A stretch of 64,000 bases of DNA. Origin: Ryuthela nishihirai. Lineage: Eukaryota > Arthropoda > Arachnida > Araneae > Heptathelidae. Positions 43,186-53,879 of the stretch are shown here, piece after piece (position 1 is the stretch's first letter; each line of letters starts with the position of its first letter). The position numbers and the translations under genes are program-made. The stretch lies in NCBI GenBank assembly GCA_038380435.1, contig JAWZYU010000013.1, positions 64,126,446-64,190,445 on the forward strand, read 5' to 3'. Below the pieces are notes generated by a model. It was not told the DNA's origin. It did not search any database and saw only the letters and a list, made by a program, of their open reading frames with translations.

Positions 43186-43440
43186 TTTATTAAGAGCGGG
43201 AATGGTGGTGTTCGTATTGTAGAAGCAAGGGTTCAAGAACCTGCGATGGCCTCAGGTCGAGATTATCCACCAGCTGATAAAACATATCCTGTGAATCTGT
43301 TCACTTGGTGTTGTCAATCCACAATCAAATACAGAAGATTTTCCCTCAACAGAAGCCCACCAGTGCAGCAAATTCAGGATTCATAATCAAGCTCAGAGTC
43401 ATTATTCCATTCAGGTTGGTATATATGGACCACCAGGACA

Positions 43441-43734
43441 CTGTGTGGTTGACCATTCCTCAGCAGGGTAGAAAAAAAAGGAGAGTAGACATAGTTGCCC
43501 AGATCAGTAGAGCACACTAATCTGTCAACCCTCGTCTTCTGTTCCCTTCCACAAGAGAGTATCTCTTTTGAAAGGTACTAACGGTCTGAACCACGAGAAT
43601 ATGGGTCGCACATTTGGTGCTAGGCCTGGCCGTTCTGTTCACCATCACAGGGGATTAGTGCATAGCTCTCCTTCCTGTGACTACCTAGCTGCCATTTAAT
43701 ACATACATACATACATTTGGAAATAATCTCTGTA
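43441..43734. other. unassigned, CATA run near 43704
   Basis: No gene. ACATACATACATACAT marks a microsatellite that precedes RTE fragment D. Confidence 0.4.
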
Positions 43735-44600
43735 GAGAAAAGGAGACAAAACCCATCTTTGTGGAACACCAGTAGCTATGTTAAACGAATCGATACAATC
43801 CTTGCCGACTTACATGCATGATTCAGTTTTATTATAAAGAGCATTCTTTATGGTAACTACATTAATTATATGCCATACATCTCATAATTAACCAGAAAAT
43901 TTGACGTTGTCTAAAGCTTATTTAAAATCTATAAAGCTAGTAACCAAAGGTTTCTGAAACTCTAAACCTTTCTCAAAAGTCTGTCTAATTGAAAATATTT
44001 GATATGTACATCCCCTATCACTTCTGAATGCACAGCGTGTATAATGCGAGATAGTCCAGCAACCATATTCCTAATGCTTTTAAGAGAATAATTAAAAGAA
44101 CGTTACCTAAAACAGAAAGTTGACTGATTCCCCTATAATTATCACAAGAACTGCAATCACTTTTTTAAAAATAGGGATAATAATAGCTCTGGTAAAATTC
44201 TTAGGAACCATGACTTTATCATAAAAAGTATTTAAAATTTCAGTTATCCATCTGGTAACCGAAACATTCCCAGCTCTAAGCATTTCCGTAGTAATTTCAT
44301 CTACCCCTGGGGATTTATTTAGTCTTAATTTAGAGATGGCCAAAGTGACTTGGGACTGTGATATAAGTCCAGCATTGAAGCTAGTAATGCATCTATCATA
44401 ATTATAAACAATGGGATAAAATGACCACATTGTTCAGAGCAGCACTGTAATGCTCAGCCTACCTTGCCATGACAGGATCCGTCACCTTCATTGGCCTTGC
44501 CATTAGAGGATCCTCACCTTCAATGACCTTGCCATGACTGAATCCTTACCTTTAATGATCTTACCATGTTTATCCTTCAATCTCTTTTAGAACCTACCTA
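43735..44600 (-). pseudogene. RTE LINE reverse transcriptase fragment (copy D)
   Basis: The minus strand encodes SKLRLNKSPGVDEITTEMLR, WITEILNTFYDKVMVPKNFT and further RT segments up to the region before YADD, in several broken frames. Similarity to the intact LINE is lower than in copy C. Near 44470-44570 a phrase with CCTTGCCAT and TGACAG(A)ATCC is repeated three times. Confidence 0.8.
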
Positions 44601-45010
44601 ATTTAGACCCAGAAACTAAAAGAATGTTTTGGTAACGCAGTTGAAATTCTTCTCATGCATTTTTGCTCAAGCAACAAAATGTTATGCTTAAAACTATATT
44701 TTATTGTGCTAGAAAAAAGAAAAAAAAAAACAGGTGTCGTTAATGCAAAGTATGTTCTATTCTCTCTTGACCTCGCAATTTATGCATTTACTTAATAAAT
44801 ATTTAGATATATAATGTAAACATTAATAATTATACCACTGAATAAGTAGTCTTCAAGCAAATCTTAAACTGCAATAGTGTAAAAAGAAATTTTGTGTATT
44901 TTACGCTTATAGCGTCCAGTTTAACAATGGCAGACAATTTAAAATCAAAAGCTCCGGATGCGAAATAAAGCCGAATAATGTTTATCCTTTTAACTATTGC
45001 AACGTTTTTG
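44601..45010. other. AT-rich spacer
   Basis: No gene recognised. Confidence 0.4.
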
Positions 45011-45428
45011 ATTTATGATGGCCAATCAGTAAGTAGGAGGGTGCTGGCTCTATCAATTCAACCAATTAGTAAGCAGAGTGGTACCGGCTCAACCAATCCA
45101 ACCAACCAGTAAGGAAAGTGGCGCTGGCTCTAAAACTGCAACCAACCAGTAAATAGAGTGGTGCCTGCCCTATCAATCCAACCAAGCAGTAAGTAGAGTT
45201 CCATTTGCTCTACCAATCTAACCAAGCAGTAAGTAGAGTTGCGATTGCTCTACCAATCTAACCAACCAGTAGGTACAGTGATGCCGGCTCAACCAATCCA
45301 ACCAACCAGTAAGTAGAGTGATGCAGGCTCTACCAATTCAACTAACCAGTAAGCAGAGTGATGCCGGCTCTACCAATTCAACTAACCAGTAAGCAGAATG
45401 ATGCCGGCTCTATCAATCCAAACAATCA
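45011..45428. repeat. 40-bp minisatellite, ~10 units
   Basis: ACCAGTAAGYAGAGTG followed by RTGCYGGCTCTACCAATYCA repeats every 40 bases exactly (CAGT at 45027, 45067, 45107, 45147 and so on). Units differ by a few substitutions without length change. Confidence 0.93.
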
Positions 45429-45467
45429 GGCCCGAATTTAGGGAGGAGCGTTGTCCTACCGTTTAAA

Positions 45468-45553
45468 ATGGGCTAAATGGCCAGGTCACCAGGACCCCGA
45501 AGGCTCAGAGAAGGTTGGGGGAGGGGACCCACTGGATAGCTGTTTTGAGACAG
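45468..45553 (-). repeat. SINE-A fragment
   Basis: GGGCTAAATGGCCAGGTCAC, GGCTCAGAGAAGGTTGG and GACCCACTGGA match the 3' portion. Both ends are missing. Confidence 0.8.
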
Positions 45554-45954
45554 AAAAACAATGAAAGTATCGGCTGTAGAGGCTCCTTAATTGCTATGCA
45601 ACTGCACCACTACTAAGTGGAATGAAGGCGAAAAAATATTAAGCATATGTGTTACACGCATTTTTCAAGAATTTTTTGAAACTACTAAAGTAGACGTAAA
45701 TTTTTTTTATACTGAAACGACAATCCACTCACTTGACCTTCGTTATTTTTTTCTGCTTCTATCCTGTCTCTTTCAAGGTGTACCTTGTCAAGCATACAAT
45801 CTAATAACACTAGAAATCCATCATCGCCTTTTGATTCCTAGACCACCACTCCGACTCCGATGTGACCTTGAATGAGATACCGGATCTAAATTTCTTAAAA
45901 ATGTCTGAGATCAACTGCCCGAAATAGTTCTATGCATCAATTGTTAGCTCTAGG
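45554..45954. other. unassigned sequence
   Basis: A 94-codon open frame at 45591-45875 has no recognised motif or good initiation context. Not called as a gene. Confidence 0.35.
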
Positions 45955-45962
45955 GGTGTAGC

Positions 45963-46272
45963 CAGTGGCGCACACAGGATTTAATCTTGGGGAGGATGGG
46001 CCCGCTGGCCCGGCTAGGGCAAACGAAGTATCGCTCGGTCCGCCCGATTCGTTCTCCTTGTGTTCACAGCGGCTGTGATTCCCGAAAGCTATTGGGTATT
46101 CCCACCTTATGTGACCGCTAATTCATAAGTAGTATAAACATAAATGTAAAATATGAATTTTAATTAGGAAAATATTTTTGGAAAATTTTCTAGTTTTTTT
46201 TATCCTTTTTCTTTTGGAGGTGCCAGGGCCCCTTGAGGAGGAGGTGCCCCCCCCCCTCTGGGTGCGCCACTG
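45963..46272. mobile_element. hAT MITE, 310 bp
   Basis: GGTGTAGC is duplicated at 45955-45962 and 46273-46280. Termini CAGTGGCGCACACAGG and GGGTGCGCCACTG are inverted. Interior non-coding. Confidence 0.92.
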
Positions 46273-46309
46273 GGTGTAGCTATGGGGAGGAGCTACTCTC
46301 CAAAATGAA

Positions 46310-46935
46310 TCGTAGTTGGCAAAATTCGAAGCGATTTTGTAAAATTCAAGTGAGTTGAGAAAATTTAGATTTTTTTGTTGTAAAATTAAAGGGAGTTAAC
46401 AAAATCTAAGGTAGTTGTCAAAATCGAGGCAACTTGGGAAAATCTAGGACAGTTGGTAGAATTCGAATTCATTTGGTAAAATACAGGTGAATTGGCAAAA
46501 TCTTGGGGAGTTGGCAAAATTCGAATCCACTTGGTAAAATACAGGCGAGTTCTAAAAATTTGGAATGTTTTTTGGGAAATTAAGGAGAGTTGGCAAAATC
46601 TAGAGGAATTGGCAAAATTGGGAACCACTTGGCAAAATAATGCAAGTTTGCAAAATCTAGAAGAGTTCTCAAAATTTGAAGTGACTTGGCAAATTCAGGG
46701 AAGATGTAAAAATTTAGGATTTGTTTTCTGTAAAATTAATGCGAGTTGGCAAAATCGAGACAACTTGGCAAAATCTTGGACAATTGACAAAATTCAAAGC
46801 GCTTGGTCAAATACAGGTGAGTTGTAAAAATTGGGATTGGTTTTGTAAAATTAAGCGGAATTGGCAAAATCGAGAAAACTTGGCAAAATCTTGTGGAGTT
46901 GGCAAAATCGAGAAAACTTGGCAAAATCTTGTGGC
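46310..46935. repeat. degenerate GTTGGCAAAATC array
   Basis: GAGTTGGCAAAATC, ACTTGGCAAAATC and GTAAAATTAAG alternate at roughly 15-17-base steps in larger ~33-base or longer units. Small pieces of the same array reappear at 48340-48420 and 48669-48740, so the intervening 1.4 kb has been inserted or the array was broken. Apparent frames (GKIETTWQNLGQL-type) are repeat translations. Confidence 0.85.
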
Positions 46936-46979
46936 CAAGTTTTCTCGGTAAAAAAAGGTGAGTAGTGAATTAAAAAACA

Positions 46980-47360
46980 TAATCTATTTTCCTAACAAGA
47001 AGAAAATAACCTAAAGCATATCGATGGTGCAATCAGTCACTGACTTCAAAAGAAGATAGGGTATCGGTAATCATGTTTAGGTAAATCGGCGGTAATTGGG
47101 TTCCGCAGCAGCCTGCTTCTTCACTGCCTGGAGATCCACCGACCCTCCAGGGTCAAGGTCAGCTCTTGTGGCGCTATCCTTTCTCCCCCATAGTGGAGAA
47201 GTACTACTGTTCTACTAAGTTACAGATATCCTGCGGCTTTGTCCAAAGGAAGTTTACCCCTAAAATGTTCAATGAAGTGAAATAAACTTCCTTTGAAGTG
47301 AATGCGAACTCACTGACTCATTGCACCATCGAAATGCTTTAGGTTTATTTTCTACTTTTT
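46980..47360. mobile_element. palindromic MITE, copy 2, with internal insertion
   Basis: AAGCATATCGATGGTGCAAT (left) and ATTGCACCATCGAAATGCTT (right) match the termini of the 24.44-kb copy. About 150 bases near 47095-47245 have no counterpart in that copy. Confidence 0.7.
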
Positions 47361-47399
47361 ACGGCTCTAGAGGAAGACAGGCATTTTTTATATTTTTTA

Positions 47400-48300
47400 A
47401 AATTTATTTATATATAATGTTTGTCACTAAAAACACCTACCTTCAATAACTTTCATTTGATACATGACTCATAAACATCGAGCACATTTTTCCCTCTTTT
47501 GGAGTCATGTTTGAGATATCCCCTGACATTGAAGACGTCACAAGCTTTAATTTAAGATATTACTCGTTAAAGTCAAACCCTGCGAAAATATGGTAATAGG
47601 GGGGGGGGGGGGGTAATAGGTGGACAAAATTCGAAATAATTTACGAGCTTTCATTTGACACCTAACACCTAACTGTAGCCATCGATTCGCAAAATATAGC
47701 AGAACGACTTTCACTCTTCCAAGGTTTTCGGGAGGAAGAAATCATGGGGTGGAGCCAATTGTTTATAGCCTATGACCAGTGTCGTCTTAACAGTATTGGA
47801 GGCCTCTGGGCAAAGCAATGCACTGGGGCCCCTACGTGAGTGAAAATGTAAACGGTCAATAAAATTAAGCCTATAGATTTATTGGTACTTTTAACAAAAT
47901 CAATGTTTAAACATAAAAAAAACATGCTGTAAAGCGAGGATTAATCACACAAACTTTTGCGAAATTTCGAATCGTGGGATCCCCTGGGTAATTATTCAGT
48001 GTGCCCATGGGTTAAGACGGCCCTGCCTGTGACACTCCCTGAGTCACAAGCTTTCATTTGACACATAGCTTGTTACTTTCCGCAATCGCGTTTAAAAGAT
48101 AAAAGGGCACAATCATTTTCAAATTTACCCTCCCCCTTTTCAGGTGGGTAGAAAGCACGGGGAATCAATTTTTTTTTTATAGCCCATGACTCTCCCCGCG
48201 TCACAAGCTTTCATTTGGTACATAAATCATTAAGTTTCTCCATTGCGTTCGAAAGATATGGTGGAAGAACATTTTGTCAAATCCACAATCGACCAACGGA
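47400..48300. repeat. degenerate CACAAGCTTTCATTTG repeats
   Basis: Variants of CACAAGCTTTCATTTGACAC occur near 47450, 47543, 47642, 48052 and 48207, each followed by ACATA and a CGAAAGATA-like phrase. The 47.40-47.47 kb part also occurs inverted at 24.34-24.41 kb, and single motifs at 0.27 and 22.89 kb. Probably a dispersed, partly tandem repeat. Confidence 0.6.
47777..48025. mobile_element. hAT MITE, 249 bp
   Basis: It is flanked by CCTATGAC (47769-47776) and CCTGTGAC (48026-48033), an 8-bp duplication with one change. Ends CAGTGTCGTCTTAAC and GTTAAGACGGCCCTG are imperfect inverted repeats. Non-coding. Confidence 0.82.
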
Positions 48301-48426
48301 CAAATGTCAAAGTCAAAAGGAATAGGAAGATAGGTAAAAATGGGATTGGTTTGGTGAAATTAAGCAGAGCTTGTACAATCGCGAAAACTTGGTAAAATCT
48401 TGTGAAGTTGGCAAAATTTGACGGTA

Positions 48427-48668
48427 CAGTCGCTCAAAAAAGTATCCGAACACTATGGTTGATTACAGAATTCAGAAAAAATATCTGGCACTAATATTTT
48501 TAGAAATTAGTGATCTGGCAACCTTCGTGTCACGTGACACTTAAAACTTCTCTTTACCTCTCTGGCTTTTAAAACTCTCTGGCACTAATTTCTAAAAAAA
48601 TTAGTGCCAGATATTTTTTCTGAATTCTGTAATCAACCATAGTGTTCGGATACTTTTTTGAGCGACTG
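48427..48668. mobile_element. foldback mariner-type MITE, copy 1
   Basis: Arms of over 80 bases mirror each other: CAGTCGCTCAAAAAAGTATC, GATTACAGAATTCAG, ATATCTGGCACTAAT. TA flanks both ends. It sits inside the GGCAAAAT array. A relative is at 58206. Confidence 0.9.
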
Positions 48669-48740
48669 TACTTGGTAAAATTTAGGAGAGTTAATAAAAT
48701 AAAATGGGGATTTTTATTTTGAAAATAATGGCAAAATTAC

Positions 48741-48965
48741 AAAATCGTTTTTCCATAGAAAAAGGTTGATTTGAAATGCTCATTTGTTCAGTATGAATTC
48801 TGTTCATCAGGAAATTAAATGCATGATGGTGTTTTACAAAAATTTATGTGCTTTAATTTTTGTATAACCTTCAAAAGAGAAGTTTAAATTTCGTGGAGTT
48901 TCAATGTATTTTATTATAAACTTTAAAATATATATATATATCAACTTTAAAAAAAATTCAAAACT
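48741..48965. other. AT-rich spacer
   Basis: Nothing recognised. Confidence 0.4.
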
Positions 48966-49665
48966 TCAGTAGTAAAGAATCACAGGATATGTCCTGTAGA
49001 CATGGAACTCATGAAATAATAAACTGAAAAAAATTGGTTTTGCCATGAGTGGGATTCGAACCCACGTCTCCAGGAAACATGCCTGTTATGCTACCACTAC
49101 ACCACCAATGGCTAACCCTTTCCTCCGCTCGTGTGACCTTATAAACTTTCCGGATTTTTTTGTTTTATTCCCACAGTGACGCCATCTATCTGGTAAGTGT
49201 CCAACTTTGCTGCCTCATACAGATTTTTGTCACTCACGATCACGGCGTTAAATCAATAAATCAGTAGTAAAGAATCACAGGATATGTCCTGCACATGTGG
49301 GTTCGAATCCCACTCATGGCAAAACCAATTTTTTTCAGTTTATTATTTCATGAGTTCCATGTCTACAGGACATATTCTGTGATTCTTTACTACTGACTTA
49401 TTGATTAACGCCATGAGCGTGAGTGACAAATATTAATTCCATCTGTATGAGGCAACAGAGTTGTACACTTCTTGGATAGATGGCGCTACTGTGCGAATCA
49501 AATAAAAAAAATCCGAAAAGTTTATAAGGTCACACAAGCTGAGAAAAAGTTAGCCATTGGTGGTGCAGTGGTAGCATAACAGGCATGTTTCCTGGAGACT
49601 TGGGTTCGAATCCCACTCATGGCAAAAACCAATTTTTTTACAGCTTATTATTTTATGAGACATTC
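48966..49665. repeat. ~300-bp inverted repeat carrying tRNA-like (SINE-C) modules
   Basis: The left arm (48966 to about 49260) contains, in minus orientation, GCCATTGGTGGTGTAGTGGT (A box), GGTTCGAATCCCACTCATGG (B box) and the tail AGTTTATTATTTCATGAG. The right arm repeats all this in plus orientation with the head at 49553. A partial third module (GGTTCGAATCCCACTCATGG) sits at 49299 near the centre, followed by a tail. Acceptor-like GCCAT pairs with ATGGC. The head resembles tRNA-Gly in its 5' half, but the anticodon-loop position reads CATGTTT. Not a functional tRNA gene by sequence. Confidence 0.8.
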
Positions 49666-50244
49666 AAAACTGTTTATCAACCTGAAAACTCTAAATTGTG
49701 ATACCTTTTGTCTTCCTAATATTGGATGTAAAATTTAATCGGTATATGTGTATACCAATTAAATTGTATTAATTGCTGTTGTAAAAATTGTATTAATTGG
49801 TTTATGTAAAGTAATCGGAATGACAAAAAAATAATTAATTCGTATTGATATATATATGTGCCGAATGTGACACATTAAATGCCAGGGCCTAAAGAGTAAC
49901 TTGTGTTCAAACAGTAGTCGGCTCTTTAGGGCAGAATTTATTAATCACGGACGTCTTACACAGGGATGCCAGACATCCCGGAATCTGCTGGAAGATCCAA
50001 TAAGGCAGAAATTCCCAACTTTCGCATTGCACACTTTTGTTTTTTGCGAAACCCTCATGCCTCCTCACTTCTCATTTATCATCAGCCAACCTCTTTTTAC
50101 CAATAATTTCAATTCATAGTTGGGAATTAAAAGTAAATAAATATTTTCACATCCTTGTCCTCCCGTTGGAATGCCGCAGAGCATCAATTTGTCTTGCGCA
50201 CCCCCCCCCCCCCAACAACCATGAAATGTCCAGCGAAATTCATT
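49666..50244. other. unassigned sequence
   Basis: AT-rich, C run near 50200. No gene recognised. Confidence 0.35.
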
Positions 50245-50905
50245 CCTATTAAGACGGTTCACATGCTGCAACAAAAAACGAGATTTGTCCTACCAGACGA
50301 CCTTCTTCCATTCATTCAAGGTCAGTTTTGATGATCGCGTGCCCATTCTAGGAGCATTCAACAGTGATCCGAGGTTAGCATGGGCACTCGGAGTGGCCTG
50401 CGGCTACACAGTCTCTTTTTCAGCAGGGTTAGATGTACTGTGTGTTTTGTGACACATTACTCCCGTCACCAGCATTCAAATTACGGGCGAGTTGCGCCAC
50501 AGAAGGGATTCTGTTAGCTCCTATTATAGAGGATAGACTTCGCTCACCTTTAGCATCGATGAGCCGTAGTCGGCCCACACCTTGCCGGCGGCAGTTCGTG
50601 GTTTTTCTTTCCTCGGATCATGTTTTGACGGTACTAACCACGCAGACCGTGAGCATCTCCATAAGCCTTTCCGTCTCGGAAATGCTCTGACCCAGTCGTC
50701 TGGCCATTACAATTTGGCCCTTTGTCAAACTCATTTAAGTCCGCTGCCTTCCCCAGCTGAAGAACAAGAATAACACCGATTAACAGAGCTCAGTATCAGG
50801 TGTTATTTATGCCGTTTCATGACCTTAACACGAGCCGCCATTTACCTGCAGTTGCTTCGATTTGCATAAAGACGCGCTGATCAATAATGTTTCGGCTCTT
50901 CGGTG
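50245..50905 (-). pseudogene. Tc1-like relic, N-terminal transposase part
   Basis: It is collinear with 23640-24253 of the other Tc1 copy: the KAADLNEFDKGPNCNGQTTG-like start, the HTH and the region up to the first catalytic Asp are recognisable on the minus strand, and the right terminus GGCTCTTCGGTG is kept. The initiator ATG is now CTG (near 50758), and the catalytic half is missing. Confidence 0.8.
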
Positions 50906-51091
50906 TATTAAACGTTGGGGTCTAAAGAAATATTACCCTGATAGGCTCACTTTAGGGCGCTACGATTTCTTTTTCAAGAAGTTCTTTAGAAACACTAAAT
51001 TAGATGGATAAAGGGATCTAAGAAATCCCTCTTCTTCCCACCCACCCTAAAAATCCATCCTTTCAGGCTACTCTTTATATATCACATATGG

Positions 51092-51485
51092 GTTGTTTGG
51101 GTTGGGTTGTTTTACCTCTGAGCGGCACTTTTTTGCACACCATGAGCTAAATGGCCAGGTCACATGGAACCTGAAGGCTCAGAGAAGGTTGGGGGAGGGG
51201 ACCCACTGGAACAGCTGTTGGGAGACAGATGGTAGCTTCCCGTCAAGGCCATCCAGCGTGTTCTTTAACGTGCACAGGGTATGGCTCTCCCGCACACGGG
51301 GGCCACGGCTTAACGTCCCATCCGACGGACGGCGGCCTTTCTAAGCCCATCGGTGTCCCCTACTGACCGTGGGCAGGGCGGGGAATTTTGCGGAGATAAT
51401 TCTCAACGCTGACCCAGCTGGGACTCGAACCTGGGAACTACAGATTACGAGCCTGGCGCGCTACCGACTGAGCCACCCCCGCCCC
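51092..51485 (-). repeat. SINE-A copy, full length, with 13-bp target duplication
   Basis: ATATCACATATGG flanks it (51079-51091 and 51486-51498). Well preserved; lies just upstream of the first copy of the paired gene. Confidence 0.95.
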
Positions 51486-51624
51486 ATATCACATATGGAA
51501 TACGGAATTAATTTGAACAGCGCCAGCCTTAAATAGTAGCATATGCTTGAATAGCCAGATACTAGCACGAAATTGTAAATAGGAGCCCTGGCTATTATTC
51601 GAATACTTCGAGTATATTAATATG

Positions 51625-51765
51625 TGGAAATGATTCTTATTGTTTCCTGCATCTGGCATCAGAAACGTTTCGCAAACGCAACAAGGGAAGATCTGAAATA
51701 TTCAAAATTCTGAACAATGCAAGTGAAGAAAATTGAAGAGTTGAAAGAATTTGTTTCCTAAGAAT
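51625..51765 (+). promoter_or_regulatory. conserved 5' leader block of the paired gene, copy 1
   Basis: TTGTTTCCTGCAT, GCAAACGCAACAAG, GAAATATTCAAAATTCTGAA and GCAAG occur in the same order and spacing at 59159-59285 upstream of the intact gene. The conservation outside the coding region suggests shared 5' UTR or promoter-proximal function, or simply a duplication that carried the leader along. Confidence 0.65.
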
Positions 51766-51974
51766 CATTCAATGGAATTTTGTTTGCTAAGAGAGTCAAG
51801 CGTCCTTTAGCGCATAAAGTTGATATTTGCTAAGAATTTTATTTGTATTTATTGCTGAGTTTATATTATAGTTTGCGCTTTTTTTGTATTAGCGCTGATA
51901 TTTGTATTGGATAAGCGCTGATTTATTGTTAGTTATCGATTGAATATATTGCATATTTATTGGATTATCGCAGG

Positions 51975-52558
51975 ATGCTAAACGCTGCACATTCTGAGTG
52001 CCAAGCGTTGTCTGTACGCGAGCGCACTCTGCGATTTGTAAGGAGGCGCCGAGAAGGCCTCCGTATGTTCTGGAAGCGCCTGAGAAAGGCTTCCGTTTGC
52101 TGTACGAACTGCAGTGGAGAGGAGAGTAAAGTGTTTTGCCGACGTCATCACACACACGCAGCATCTTCTATCTCCCCACCAGTGATGTCGGATCCCTCGA
52201 TACCTTTCCATCCGTGGATAGCAGAGACATTCCACCCGAAGGAAGAGAAATAATTCCTGAGGAAGACTCCTCTCCTCCCAGCTCAGCTGGTGAAACGAGC
52301 GTTTCTCCATACAACTCAACGGATGAGGAGGGGAGTTCATTGGATGAAGAGAGCTTCAGCGAAATGGAAGCAACGGTTCGCTCTGCCAGAGTGAGCAGTC
52401 CTGAGTGCTCATCAAATACCTCAATCAACATCCCTGAAGAGGAGTCTCTAATGGATATAATTTTAATTTGGATGGCCATATTATTCCTGATGCTCGATTA
52501 TATTGCTACTGATATCTATAGATCTGTTGTCTCTTTCTTCTCTTTTCCTTCAGTATAA
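51975..52558 (+). pseudogene. tail-anchored small protein, paired gene copy 1, frameshifted
   Basis: ATG 51975 opens a frame with RERTLRFVRRRREGLRMFWK and a Cys cluster SVCCTNCSGEES, matching the N terminus of the intact copy at 59440. Past 52130 the homologous architecture continues in another frame: acidic, Ser-rich (REIIPEEDSSPPSS, STDEEGSSLDEESF) and a C-terminal membrane segment (IILIWMAILFLMLDYIA) to the stop at 52556. No GT-AG pair in the gap restores the frame, so a one- or two-base indel, or an assembly error, is likely; a non-canonical intron cannot be excluded. Family unrecognised. AATAAA lies at 52706. Confidence 0.6.
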
Positions 52559-52760
52559 TCCGCACCACAGAAATAGATATTTGCTTGTATGAAACTCCAT
52601 GTATGACTGTAAATAACCTGAAATCAAAATCTGGATAACACAACAGAAATAATCAAATGAAATAATTGAAAGCTGTCAAAAAAGTGAAAGAAATGGAAAA
52701 AATGAAATAAAAAGTCAAATAATATGTTGAAAAGATTAAAAAAAAAATTAAAAAAAAAAT

Positions 52761-52906
52761 GTCTTCCCTAAAAGCCATCCTCAGACGTCCCAGATCGTGG
52801 GAGACGGGCAACATTCATTATCTGTTGATTTCCGAAGAGTTCATTTCATCTTTAGGGAAAACCTCAGATAATGAATGGCTAACATGAGGCTCTGGTACAA
52901 CACATA
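52761..52906 (+). promoter_or_regulatory. conserved 3' block with hairpin, copy 1
   Basis: It follows an A-rich tract. CATTCATTATCTG (52812-52824) pairs perfectly with CAGATAATGAATG (52865-52877), and TCCCAGATCGTGGGA makes a small stem before it. The block ends GGCTCTGGTACAACACAT and runs into CATA repeats. The same block is at 60085-60236. Confidence 0.7.
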
Positions 52907-53272
52907 CATAGATACCATAACACACATATCATGCATATAATAATATACATACCATACATATAATATACATATCATAATATAAATATCATGCATATCATAC
53001 ATAAATATCATACATATCATACATAAATATCATACATATCATGCATCAAATGTATATAATATACATCATACATAAAATGTATATAATACATATCATAACA
53101 CATATATCATGCATATCATAACACATATATCATGGTATCATAACATATCATGATATCATAACATATCATAAATACATACTATATATCATACATTTTACAT
53201 ACATTCATACATTTAACATATATACATATCATGCATTTAACATATATACATATAATGATGATTTAGCATATA
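52907..53272. repeat. CATA/ATAT-rich microsatellite
   Basis: Imperfect ATCATACATA and ACATATATCA repeats. A counterpart follows the intact gene at 60237-60470. Confidence 0.9.
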
Positions 53273-53283
53273 TACATACATGG

Positions 53284-53869
53284 TTTGGGGAGGAGATGGT
53301 CCAGTGGGTAGCGCGCCAGGCTCGTAATCTGTAGTTCCCAGGTTCGAGTCCCAGCTGGGTCAGCGTTGAGATTTATCTCCGCAAAACTCCCTGCCCACAG
53401 TCAATAGGGGACACCGATGGGCTTGGATAGGATGCCGTCCGTCGGATGGGACGTTAAGCGGTGGTCCCGCATGCGGCAGAGTCATACCCTGTGCACGTTA
53501 AAGAACACGCTGGATGGCCTTGGCGGGTGGCTATCATCTGTCTTCCAACAGCTGATCCAGTGGGTCCCCTTCCCTAACCTACTCATATCCTGTGCACGTT
53601 AAAGAAAATGCTGGATGGCCTTGACGGGAGGCTACCATCTGTCTCCCAACAGCTGATCCAGTGGGTCCCCTTCCCTAACCTACTCATATCCTGTGCACGT
53701 TAAAGAACACGCTGGATGGCCTTGACGGGAGGCTACCATCTGTCTCCCAACAGCTGATCCAGTGGTCCCCTCCCCCAACCTTCTCTGAGCTTTCAGGATC
53801 CATGTGACCTGGTCATTTAACTCATGGTGTGCAAAAAAGTGCCGCTCAGAGGTAAAACAATCCAACCCA
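53284..53869 (+). repeat. SINE-A copy with internal ~113-bp tandem duplications
   Basis: ACATACATGG flanks it (53274-53283 and 53870-53879). The head and first part are standard. From TCATACCCTGTGCACGTTAA (53483) to CCCTAACCTA the segment is repeated, with further starts near 53583 and 53686, before a normal end. It is longer than the usual ~390 bases for this reason. Confidence 0.92.
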
Positions 53870-53879
53870 ACATACATGG

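Larger units (their letters stand above)
41641..43440 (-). mobile_element. RTE LINE copy C, body and 5' UTR
   Basis: 41650-41760 matches the C-terminal coding part, 41765-42780 the endonuclease half, and 43197-43440 the 5' UTR of the intact LINE. The RT half is deleted. A SINE-A has inserted at 42790-43185. Confidence 0.85.

Noticed and set aside
46386..46951. Open frames of 60-111 codons with repeated GKIETTWQNLGQL-type peptides
   Set aside because: They are translations of the GGCAAAATC array on both strands, with no start context or domain.
49041..49623. Functional tRNA genes
   Set aside because: The A and B boxes are good, but the modules are attached to a repeated tail, lie in inverted copies and have poor anticodon arms. 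They fit a tRNA-derived repeat better.
52168..52479. 103-codon minus-strand frame overlapping the paired gene
   Set aside because: It is antisense to the acidic Ser-rich region, whose plus-strand reading matches the intact paralogue in architecture.
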